Assembly: GCA_947461185.1 (NCBI GenBank)
Contig: CANHJY010000086.1
Location: forward strand, 1-7,684
DNA length: 7,684 nucleotides
Direction: 5' to 3'
DNA from: Flavobacteriales bacterium
GTDB taxonomy: Bacteria > Bacteroidota > Bacteroidia > Flavobacteriales_D > Crocinitomicaceae
The notes beneath the pieces are model-generated. The model ran no database searches. It saw only the letters and a program-made list of their open reading frames with translations, and was not told where the DNA came from. Every line of letters begins with the position of its first letter. The first letter of the stretch is position 1. The position numbers were made by a program, and so were the translations under genes. Positions 1 to 7,377 of the stretch are shown here, piece after piece.

Positions 1-745
1 AATCAGTGCTGAAAAATTAAGAAAAGGAGATTTAAGAGAACATGAATTTCAACAATTACATTCAAGAATAACGAAGCTTGCAACAGCACCTATTTATATT
101 GATGACACACCTGGGATTACCGTTTTTGATTTAAGAGCGAAGTGTCGAAGATTGAAAATGCAGCACAATATAGACTTGGTAATTATCGATTATTTACAGC
201 TCATGCAGGCTGGCGGATCAAAAGGTTCTGGTAATAGAGAACAAGAAATTTCTACCATTTCGCGTTCTATTAAAGAAATTGCAAAAGAATTAAATGTTCC
301 CGTTATTGCTCTTTCACAATTGAGTAGGTCTGTTGAGCAACGAGGCGGAGATAAAAGACCCGTATTATCAGATTTGAGAGAATCGGGAGCAATTGAACAA
401 GATGCTGATATTGTTTCATTCATTTACAGACCTGAATATTATGGATTTCAAGTTGATGACGAAGGTAATTCGAATAGTGGTGTTGGCGAAATTATTGTGG
501 CTAAACACAGAAATGGAGCGCTTGATCGCGTAAGACTAAGATTTATCGCAGAATATGCCCGTTTTGAAAATTTGGAGAGCTACACCGGAAATCCTGATGT
601 ACCCCAGCACACCAATTTTTCGGGACTTTCAGATTTCGATCAAAATGCACCAACAAGCTACACGATCAAAAGCCGGATGAATGATAATTTAGCAGAAGAT
701 TTAGATGATTTTAACACGAATATTCCAGACAATACGCCATTTTAA
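1..745 (+). CDS. dnaB: Replicative DNA helicase DnaB, C-terminal part (5' end outside window)
   Basis: This is the hexameric 5'-3' helicase that unwinds DNA at the replication fork and recruits primase, a cytoplasmic protein. The frame is open from base 2 (base 1 belongs to a split codon), so 247 residues are visible, about half of the usual 450-520. The N-terminal domain, linker and Walker A loop lie upstream of the window. Visible RecA-core motifs are Walker B VIIDYLQLM (Asp codon at 188-190), then IALSQLSRSVEQR, the conserved block DLRESGAIEQDADIV, and AKHRNG (from 500) followed by VRLRF, the usual H4/arginine-finger region. After the core come about 60 low-complexity residues, acidic near the end (LAEDLDDF) and finishing in TPF. 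The stop is TAA at 743-745. The next gene starts 29 bp later on the same strand, so the two are probably co-transcribed. An ATG or TTG inside the visible part is not the real start, because homology continues upstream of it. Confidence 0.97.
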   Translation, partial: ISAEKLRKGDLREHEFQQLHSRITKLATAPIYIDDTPGITVFDLRAKCRRLKMQHNIDLVIIDYLQLMQAGGSKGSGNREQEISTISRSIKEIAKELNVPVIALSQLSRSVEQRGGDKRPVLSDLRESGAIEQDADIVSFIYRPEYYGFQVDDEGNSNSGVGEIIVAKHRNGALDRVRLRFIAEYARFENLESYTGNPDVPQHTNFSGLSDFDQNAPTSYTIKSRMNDNLAEDLDDFNTNIPDNTPF

Positions 746-774
746 TGCTATTTTAGTAATTCTGAAGTTTGGAC

Positions 775-2037
775 ATGCATAAATTTATCATATCAATTTT
801 CTTGATTATTTCAACTTTCCGATCCTATGGTACACAGCTATTGGTTCCAATGGATGAAAACCAAACTGACCACCTCAAAGCATATGGAATCGCATTTTGG
901 TCACTTGAAAATGGTGTAACTATTGAATGGCTTCTCAATTACCGCGGTGGATCTTTTTTAATGCCACACTTACAATCCCTTGAAGAAGAATTAATTATTA
1001 GAAATGTAAAATACGAAGTACTCGCCGAAGGGCAGGTTAACCAAATTAAAAACCAAATTTCAAATCCTGAGGTGAATATGGAGGTCGTTCAGCTCGAAAA
1101 AGCTCCTAAAGTAGCAGTTTATACACCTGGCGGCAAGCAACCTTGGGACGATGCTGTTACCTTGGTTTTAGAATATGCTGAAATTCCTTACGATAAAATA
1201 TACGACTCAGCAATCATAATGGGCAAACTTCCTGAATATGATTGGCTGCATTTACACCATGAAGACTTCACAGGTCAATATGGGAAATTTTACGCGTCGT
1301 TTAGTAATTATGAATGGTATAAAGAGGAAGTTCGCAATGCTGAAGCCGATGCTCAAATGCTTGGATTCAATAAGGTCTCTGAGTTAAAATTAGCTGTTGC
1401 CAAAAACATTAAAAATTTTGTTCTTGGCGGTGGATTTCTATTTACAATGTGCAGTGGAACAGACAGCTTCGATATTGGTCTTGCTGCGCATCAAACCGAT
1501 ATTTGTGAGAGTGTTTTCGATGGTGACGCCAGCGATCCTCAAGCGCAAAGTAAACTTGATTATTCCAATTCATTTGCCTTTGAAAATTATAAATTGGAGA
1601 AGGATCCTTATGTCTACGAATACTCTACCATTGATGGAACAGATGACCATAGGGGAAAAATGACACAAGCAACGGATAAATTTACCTTATTCGAATTTTC
1701 AGCAAAATGGGATGTTGTACCTACCATGCTTACCCAATGCCACACCAATATAATTGACGGTTTCATGGGGCAAACAACAGATTTTAGAACAAGTTACATC
1801 AAACCCAACGTGCTAATAATGGGTCAAAATGAAGCGCTAAAAACTGCTCGATACATTCACGGTGAAATGGGACAAGGCACATGGACTTTTTATGGCGGAC
1901 ATGATCCTGAAGATTACGAACACCGCGTTGGAGACCCACCTACAGATTTAAATCTTCATCCTAATTCTCCAGGTTATCGCTTGATTCTTAATAACATTCT
2001 CTTCCCTGCCGCAAAAAAGAAGAAAAGAAAAACTTGA
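775..2037 (+). CDS. Secreted protein of the 'asparagine synthetase B' family; amidotransferase-like fold, function unknown
   Basis: The product has 420 residues. I chose the ATG at 775; the only alternative before the in-frame TGA at 763 is a TTG at 769. The N-terminus MHKFIISIFLIISTFRSYG looks like a signal peptide, so the product is probably exported. From memory, close relatives are widespread in Bacteroidota, often sit next to dnaB and end in an almost identical FPAAKKKK tail. They are named asparagine synthetase B in databases. I see no support for that name: there is no N-terminal Cys2 amidotransferase and no SGGLDS pyrophosphatase loop, and the length is too short. What is visible is a Rossmann-like start KVAVYTPGGKQPWDDA (from residue 112), LHLHHEDFTGQYGKF (His159-Asp164 region), a glycine-rich strand leading to an elbow FTMCSG with Cys226, and YGGHDPED (His376, Glu379). 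This pattern suggests a class-I glutamine-amidotransferase or ThuA-like hydrolase. The substrate is unknown. The tail KKKKRKT is strongly basic. Confidence 0.85.
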   Translation: MHKFIISIFLIISTFRSYGTQLLVPMDENQTDHLKAYGIAFWSLENGVTIEWLLNYRGGSFLMPHLQSLEEELIIRNVKYEVLAEGQVNQIKNQISNPEVNMEVVQLEKAPKVAVYTPGGKQPWDDAVTLVLEYAEIPYDKIYDSAIIMGKLPEYDWLHLHHEDFTGQYGKFYASFSNYEWYKEEVRNAEADAQMLGFNKVSELKLAVAKNIKNFVLGGGFLFTMCSGTDSFDIGLAAHQTDICESVFDGDASDPQAQSKLDYSNSFAFENYKLEKDPYVYEYSTIDGTDDHRGKMTQATDKFTLFEFSAKWDVVPTMLTQCHTNIIDGFMGQTTDFRTSYIKPNVLIMGQNEALKTARYIHGEMGQGTWTFYGGHDPEDYEHRVGDPPTDLNLHPNSPGYRLILNNILFPAAKKKKRKT

Positions 2038-2104
2038 GTTTTCAACAAAATTTTCATTAGAGATTAAAGTGTTTTATATTGCGGCATATTTTAAAACGGC
2101 CAAA

Positions 2105-5008
2105 ATGAAACACATCTACTTACTTTTATTTTTCGCATTTACAACTGTTTATTCTAATGGTCAAGTTGCAAGTTCAACAAATCCAATTCCCATTTTGAAC
2201 AATGCTCCGAAAAACATTACATATGTTTCAGGTCAAAAAGTTGCTCAACCTATTTTAAATACATCATTTAAAGGTTCTGGTATTGGAGGCAATCAATGCG
2301 GAAGTCATGAATTGACCCAAAAATACTATCAAGAGCAAGGACTTTGGGAACAATTTAATAAGGATTATAAAAAAGGAACCGAAAATCCTGTTGTTCCAAA
2401 CATCAACAAAACACCAGGGATCAATACCATAGCGGTTATTTTTCACGTAGTGCACAACCCGAACAATCCGGCAGAAAACGTTTCGAATGCTCAAATAATG
2501 CAGGTATTTAATGATATACAACAAGATTTTCAATTGCTGAATGCCGATGCGTCTCAAGCAAGAACAAATTTTGGATTTGTACCTGCTGACGCAAATATCA
2601 ACTTTTGCCTGGCTACAAGAACCCCAACAGGTTCGCCTTTAACAGAATTAGGTGTGATTCGTGTTTCAACGACTGAAGATTGGTACAATTCAAATGGTGG
2701 AGAAGAAAACAAAATGAAGGCCTCAAGCACAGGTGGGTCTCAAATTTGGGATAGAAACAAATATCTAAATGTTTGGATATGCGATATTTCTAATGGTGCC
2801 AATTCAGGAACTGCTGGATATGCTTATCGACCGACAACCTCTTTCCTCCCTGGCTCTTCAATTGACGGTATTGTAATAGACTACAATTTAGGTGTGAATA
2901 ACGACAATGTACTTACGCATGAAATAGGACATTACCTTGGTTTAGATCATACTTGGGGTGGCTCAGGAGGCTGTTCGAATGATGATGGTTTTACCGATAC
3001 ACCGAATACATCAGGACCCTCTTTCAATTTTTCAGGTTCCTGTTCAGGAAATCAAACCACTTGTACTGGTGTACAAACTCAATATGAGAACTATATGGAT
3101 TATAGCAATTGTACAGTTATGTATACACAAGCTCAAGCCAATTATTTGCTTTCCATTCTAACTGGAATCAGAAGTTCATTGTTAGCTTCGAATGGTTGTG
3201 ACCCAGTTAACGCACCTCCTGTTGCTGATTTCAGCGCGGACATTAGTTCTCCAATTATAATCCCAGCAGGAGGTTCTGTTAACTTTTTTGATCAATCCAC
3301 GAATACACCAACGTCATGGTCTTGGAACTTTGGGGGAGGAGCAACAAATGCAACACAGCAAAATCCAACTGCAACTTTCAACAATGTTGGAACCTATACA
3401 ATTTCTTTAACCGCCTCTAATGCATTCGGAAGCGATAACGAAACCAAAACAGGTTATGTTCAAGTCGTTGCACCAGCGACAAGTTTAGCATGTGATACCT
3501 TAAGAAATTACTTACCGGCAACAGAAAGCTACGCATACTACAATGTTACTCCAGCACCAAACTGGGGATTTTTTCCGGGGACATCAAAAATTTCGAATGG
3601 TACCATCGGACTTTTACAATATGCTGATAAATTCACAGCACCAGCGTCCACTCAAGTGAGAAGATTGAGATTTCCAATTGCCGTAGCTGCAAATCAAAGT
3701 GGTAACGGATTAATGAAAATCAGGTTACATAGTGATGCAGCAGGAAGCCCTGGTGCTATTTTGGTAACAGACACCTTGCTCATTGCAGATATGAATGAAG
3801 GATTCTACAACGAGTTTGATTTCACGAATCCTGTAACTGTTACAGGAAACTTTTGGGTATCATTTGAAGTTTTCTATGGTGCGCCTCAGGATTCCATCTC
3901 ATTGATGTGTGTGGATTACAATGATAGAATAAACGGATTAAATACTATGAAAACATTCTACAGTGGAACTTGGCATATTCCAGCCGATATCTTTGGTGCA
4001 ACTTTTAAAACTAGCTTATGGCTTGATGTGTTAACCTCAAATGGCCCAGCACCGGTTGCTGACTTTACATTTTCTGAAAGTGCAATTTGCGCGGGAGGAC
4101 AAGTAATTGTAAATGGTGCGAGTTCATTGAATACTACAAATTATTATTGGTATGTTACGGATGACCCATTCACTACTATTCTTTCCACAAGTTCAGCTGG
4201 AGCAAATGTTGTAACTTTTCCAACAGCACAAAACAGAAGAATTTATTTATTCGCTGATGGTTCATGTTTAACTGACGGAATTTATCTTCCTATTGATGTT
4301 AATGCAAAACCTACAGCAACCTTAACGCCTACAGCTACTGCTTGTGGTTTAAATAATGGTATCTTAACGTTTACCAATCCAACAGGTGGTCACCCACCCT
4401 ACTCATACAGCAAGGACGGTATCAATTATCAAACAGGCACAATTTTCAACAACCTACCAGCAGGAACTTATAATGCTAAAATCAAGACGAATGGTAGCGG
4501 ATGCGTTAATACATACACGCAATCAATCGCTATTTCCAACGAATTGAGTGCATCGATTTCTCCAAGTACCACAATTTGTCCAGGGACTTCAGCTACATTG
4601 AATGCAAGTGGAGGAAATTCATTCACGTGGTATGATGGAGCAACAAATATCGGCACTGGAGCCTCAATAGTTGTTTCACCAAACGCTACAAACCAATATA
4701 CTTGTCAGATAAGTGATGGCGTATGTAATACAACTTTGTACACCTATGTATATGTAGAAAATTGTGGAAGTTTATCTGAATCATTAATTGGATTAAAATT
4801 ATATCCAAATCCAGCTAATTCAATTTTAAATATTGAGTATCCTAGTGAATTCAATTATGAATTTTATGATGCACAAGGAAAATTAATTCACTCTGGTTCT
4901 GGGGAAAACAATGAATCAATTTCGTTAGTCAATATTCAAAGTGGTGTTTATTTCATTAGGATTAATTCCTTATATCATTCTGGAAGCTACAAGATCGTAA
5001 AGCAATAA
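2105..5008 (+). CDS. Secreted M43-family zinc metalloprotease with PKD and SprB-like modules and T9SS type A sorting domain
   Basis: This is a predicted secreted or surface endopeptidase of the pappalysin/cytophagalysin family (M43), 967 residues from the ATG at 2105. A GTG at 2069 would add 12 residues, but the ATG puts the signal peptide MKHIYLLLFFAFTTVYSNGQ at the very N-terminus. In order: propeptide to about residue 104 with NQCGSHE (Cys65, a possible cysteine switch); catalytic domain about 105-365 with HEIGHYLGLDH (zinc ligands His272, His276, His282; catalytic Glu273) and the Met-turn NYMDYS (Met331); PKD domain about 371-455 (VADF, WSWNFG); an unassigned beta-rich region about 460-645; a second PKD-like module about 648-735; a SprB-repeat-like module about 737-813 (GGHPPYSYS, NNLPAGTY); an Ig-like module about 816-887; and the T9SS domain 896-967 (LKLYPNPA, IQSGVYFIRI). 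Export would go through Sec and then the type IX system. It follows the preceding gene by 67 bp and ends at a terminator. Its specificity cannot be read from the sequence. Confidence 0.93.
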   Translation: MKHIYLLLFFAFTTVYSNGQVASSTNPIPILNNAPKNITYVSGQKVAQPILNTSFKGSGIGGNQCGSHELTQKYYQEQGLWEQFNKDYKKGTENPVVPNINKTPGINTIAVIFHVVHNPNNPAENVSNAQIMQVFNDIQQDFQLLNADASQARTNFGFVPADANINFCLATRTPTGSPLTELGVIRVSTTEDWYNSNGGEENKMKASSTGGSQIWDRNKYLNVWICDISNGANSGTAGYAYRPTTSFLPGSSIDGIVIDYNLGVNNDNVLTHEIGHYLGLDHTWGGSGGCSNDDGFTDTPNTSGPSFNFSGSCSGNQTTCTGVQTQYENYMDYSNCTVMYTQAQANYLLSILTGIRSSLLASNGCDPVNAPPVADFSADISSPIIIPAGGSVNFFDQSTNTPTSWSWNFGGGATNATQQNPTATFNNVGTYTISLTASNAFGSDNETKTGYVQVVAPATSLACDTLRNYLPATESYAYYNVTPAPNWGFFPGTSKISNGTIGLLQYADKFTAPASTQVRRLRFPIAVAANQSGNGLMKIRLHSDAAGSPGAILVTDTLLIADMNEGFYNEFDFTNPVTVTGNFWVSFEVFYGAPQDSISLMCVDYNDRINGLNTMKTFYSGTWHIPADIFGATFKTSLWLDVLTSNGPAPVADFTFSESAICAGGQVIVNGASSLNTTNYYWYVTDDPFTTILSTSSAGANVVTFPTAQNRRIYLFADGSCLTDGIYLPIDVNAKPTATLTPTATACGLNNGILTFTNPTGGHPPYSYSKDGINYQTGTIFNNLPAGTYNAKIKTNGSGCVNTYTQSIAISNELSASISPSTTICPGTSATLNASGGNSFTWYDGATNIGTGASIVVSPNATNQYTCQISDGVCNTTLYTYVYVENCGSLSESLIGLKLYPNPANSILNIEYPSEFNYEFYDAQGKLIHSGSGENNESISLVNIQSGVYFIRINSLYHSGSYKIVKQ

Positions 5009-5025
5009 AATAGGTTATCCACAAA

Positions 5026-5052
5026 AAAAATCCCTCTAATTGAGGGATTTTT
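5026..5052. terminator. Bidirectional intrinsic terminator between convergent genes
   Basis: An inverted repeat pairs TCCCTC (5031-5036) with GAGGGA (5042-5047) around a 5-nt loop, and flanking A and T runs extend the stem by five A-T pairs. It begins 17 bp after the protease stop and lies 6 bp beyond the stop of the facing CotH-like gene. Read on the minus strand the hairpin is followed by eight T, and on the plus strand by five T. It should therefore serve both genes and work better for the minus-strand one. Confidence 0.9.
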
Positions 5053-5058
5053 CGTTTA

Positions 5059-7320
5059 TCAATACTTTATTATAGTTTTCTGTAACAACTGACTTTCTGT
5101 TTCCACCAACAAATGGTACACACCAGGCGATAAATCTAAAGTTGAAATTACTAAAACATTTTCTTCAAAAATATAGGAAGCTAAAAGCCTACCATTTAAA
5201 TCAATTAATTTGACATTTTTTTCACCTTCAAAATTTGTCTTAACGTTAAGAATATCTAATACAGGAACAGGAAAAACGCTAACAAAATCTCCATTTATTT
5301 CATCCGTTTGCAAATAACAATTATTAGCAGCCGCAAAAGTTGGTGTTGAATAGGTAAAGGTACCTGCGTCAGGACAACGCGCATATACTTGATCAGGATT
5401 TAAAGCAGGAAAATCAATCAAATCAAAAACGGAGGTTCCATTGGTGAAATATAACGATTCGCCACCATTACTTAACTTAAAATTTGCGTGAAGTCCGTTT
5501 TGTAATGTGTCCATATCAGCCCAGACAATTAAAAAACCATTAGGCTCTATAATTGATCCAACTGGAAATTGCCATTTTGTAACGTTTAAAACATCATCAG
5601 TTAAGAATAACCCACTCAAATTCAATGCGGAAGAAGTTGTATTGTAAAACTCGATCCAGTCATTTGATTCACCAAAATCATCGAAAGCAGTTGAAAAATT
5701 ATCTGACATCAACTCATTAATTACCACGTTTCCAACCACAGCTATAGGTGCATTAACAAGTAGTGTATGAAATTCATGCTCAGCACGCTGCGGACTAAAA
5801 ATACCAGCTAAATTGTTTTCGGCATAAATGTAATATTCCATGACAGCAGCAGTCATTGTAACAGCCACTCCAAAAACGTGATCTCCCGCTGAACCATCAC
5901 CATGTAATCCATCATCATACATTAGGATTCTATTGAATTTTAGTGGATGATCGAATCGATAACCTAGATAGACTTGATTTTCATTTGTACAAGTAGCCGT
6001 AATATAAATCGTTTCTCCCAATATAGGTGAAAGATTACTTGCGGCATATGCCGTAATTGTGGGAGCCGATAAGATGTAGTTTGAATTTGTAGAAAAAAAA
6101 CTAACTCTGGCAGACATCAATTGTTGAATACCTGGAATTGATGTGCCTCCTCCAGGACCACCGCCTGTAACAGAAGTAGTCAAACTATTCTGAAATTGAG
6201 TGTACGTATAAAACTTATAAGGATCTGCTTGCACAGCAGCGTCAATTGTTGTTCTTATTGAATTTGCAGTATTTAAGTAATCACCTGATGCAAAAATCTC
6301 TTGGACTATAGTTCTAAGATGCGCCATGTACATTCTTTTATACATAGGATTTCCTAACATTTTCAAAATCAAAGGATGATTAGCAGACGTGCTATTAGAC
6401 ATTGGATCTAGTGTTGTTGCTGTGTATGCACCCGAACCTGTTCCACCAGGGAAACCCGCAAAACTCATATTTAAATCCCAAATTGTCGGAACCATTCTAT
6501 CATTCAAATCATTGTATAAATAATAGTTCTGTCTAAATGCGCCTGAATAAGAGTCTAGATTTACCAAAACATTATTAAAAGCAAGCATCCACAATGCACG
6601 ATCAACATCTAAAACACTTTCAATTTGGGTAAAATTGTTATTCAAAACATTTATTAGATTGACTAAATCTGACCATCCATAGGTTGATTTTAATTCATAT
6701 CCATTATAATAAGAAACACTATCCGTATTGATCCATTTTAAATCTGGACTAATTCCTCCCCCACCTGGTCCTGCTCCTCCGATTGGGTTACATTTGAAAA
6801 AGGTTCCATTCTCAGAGTAATAATGCTCAGCATTAAATTTATCATTTATACTTTCTGCGTTGGAATATAAACCGCGTAAAGTTCCGTTAACATACACATT
6901 TGCAAAATTTGCCTTAGGGCAATCCATATATTGCTCAAGAACTGCATAAGAAAGCACTTCTCGAATCATTGACGGATCTTGATATCCATTTTGAAGTTTG
7001 AGATTGGTATAACCTTGATAATCATAACTTCCATGAATATAATCCAATTCAATATGCAATGGATTTTTATTATTGTTTGGGTTGTAAGAACTATTTCCCT
7101 TGTATTTCACACCAACACTATCATATACGACACCATTAATTCTAACAGAATCTGCAATAATAAAAGCATCATTTATGGCTGCAGCGTCTAATTGGGCATC
7201 CCAAGTTGGGGAAGCAAAAAATATTTCTATTAACTGAATAGTGGAACGGTCATAAAAATTTTGAGAAAACGCAAATTGGAGTGTACTTGCGAGTAAAACA
7301 GTGAGCAATATTTTTTTCAT
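5059..7320 (-). CDS. Secreted CotH-kinase-family protein with lamin-tail domain and T9SS sorting domain
   Basis: The product has 753 residues and starts at the ATG at 7320, with signal peptide MKKILLTVLLASTLQFAFSQ. About 55-415 is a CotH kinase-like domain: VGVKYKGNSSY (70-79), PLHIELD, NLKLQNGYQDPSMIREVLS (106-124), YVNGTLRGLYSNAESINDKF (143-162, Glu156), VNLDSYSG (Asp256), NYYLY (265-269) and WDLNMSF (Asp282). CotH of Bacillus is a protein kinase that phosphorylates spore-coat proteins. Here the target is unknown, and the enzyme would act outside the cell. Glycine-rich loops interrupt the domain (181-189, 291-297, 387-392). About 420-520 is a beta-rich linker domain of the kind often found after CotH. 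About 530-650 is a lamin-tail domain (VVINELMSDN, NDWIEFYN, LNLSGLFLTDD, LSNGGESLYF). The C-terminal 73 residues form a T9SS sorting domain (VFPVPVLDILNV, LSPGVYHLLV). The start has an AT-rich leader without a Shine-Dalgarno sequence. The gene stands alone, flanked by terminators on both sides. Confidence 0.9.
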   Translation of the reverse strand: MKKILLTVLLASTLQFAFSQNFYDRSTIQLIEIFFASPTWDAQLDAAAINDAFIIADSVRINGVVYDSVGVKYKGNSSYNPNNNKNPLHIELDYIHGSYDYQGYTNLKLQNGYQDPSMIREVLSYAVLEQYMDCPKANFANVYVNGTLRGLYSNAESINDKFNAEHYYSENGTFFKCNPIGGAGPGGGGISPDLKWINTDSVSYYNGYELKSTYGWSDLVNLINVLNNNFTQIESVLDVDRALWMLAFNNVLVNLDSYSGAFRQNYYLYNDLNDRMVPTIWDLNMSFAGFPGGTGSGAYTATTLDPMSNSTSANHPLILKMLGNPMYKRMYMAHLRTIVQEIFASGDYLNTANSIRTTIDAAVQADPYKFYTYTQFQNSLTTSVTGGGPGGGTSIPGIQQLMSARVSFFSTNSNYILSAPTITAYAASNLSPILGETIYITATCTNENQVYLGYRFDHPLKFNRILMYDDGLHGDGSAGDHVFGVAVTMTAAVMEYYIYAENNLAGIFSPQRAEHEFHTLLVNAPIAVVGNVVINELMSDNFSTAFDDFGESNDWIEFYNTTSSALNLSGLFLTDDVLNVTKWQFPVGSIIEPNGFLIVWADMDTLQNGLHANFKLSNGGESLYFTNGTSVFDLIDFPALNPDQVYARCPDAGTFTYSTPTFAAANNCYLQTDEINGDFVSVFPVPVLDILNVKTNFEGEKNVKLIDLNGRLLASYIFEENVLVISTLDLSPGVYHLLVETESQLLQKTIIKY

Positions 7321-7330
7321 AGAATTTATT

Positions 7331-7362
7331 TATTATTAACAGATGATTAATCTATTATTAAC
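7331..7362. repeat. 10-bp direct repeat in the leader of the CotH-like gene
   Basis: TATTATTAAC occurs at 7331-7340 and again at 7353-7362, a 22-bp period (about two helical turns). The 8-bp palindrome GATTAATC (7345-7352) lies between the copies. On the coding strand of the CotH-like gene the unit reads GTTAATAATA and lies 10-42 bp upstream of its ATG. It could be an operator or a pair of AT-rich promoter-proximal sites, or chance in AT-rich DNA. Confidence 0.45.
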
Positions 7363-7377
7363 TTGCTCGAAAGTAGC

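Noticed and set aside
190..423. Open frame on the minus strand inside dnaB
   Set aside because: It is antisense to the highly conserved helicase core and its product has no recognisable feature, so it is a shadow of the real gene.
769..774. TTG start at 769 for the amidotransferase-like protein
   Set aside because: The ATG lies only two codons later and gives a normal signal peptide. A TTG start is unneeded.
1397..1663. 88-codon plus-strand frame inside the amidotransferase-like gene
   Set aside because: It overlaps a well-supported gene in another frame, and its composition looks like a frame-shifted reading.
775..2037. Naming this gene asnB
   Set aside because: No asparagine synthetase motif is present and the protein carries a signal peptide. 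The database name appears inherited.
2028..2045. Small hairpin AAAAC-TTGA-GTTTT over the stop codon of the amidotransferase-like gene, as a possible terminator
   Set aside because: The stem is only 5 bp and almost all A-T, with no T run after it. It would not be a convincing intrinsic terminator.
2038..2104. Promoter for the M43 protease in the 67-bp gap (TATATTG at 2075-2081 resembles the -7 element TAnnTTTG)
   Set aside because: The match lacks one T and there is no TTG at the expected distance upstream (nearest TTG about 38 bp away). It is too weak to call in AT-rich DNA.
2069..2104. GTG start at 2069 for the protease
   Set aside because: It would place 12 residues, including lysines, before a clean signal peptide. 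The ATG at 2105 gives a normal Sec signal.
2264..2557. 97-codon minus-strand frame inside the protease gene
   Set aside because: It is antisense to the propeptide and early catalytic domain, with no recognisable domain.
6979..7191. 70-codon plus-strand frame opposite the CotH-like gene
   Set aside because: The translation is Ile/Asn/Thr-rich, as expected for antisense AT-rich DNA, and is not a credible gene.
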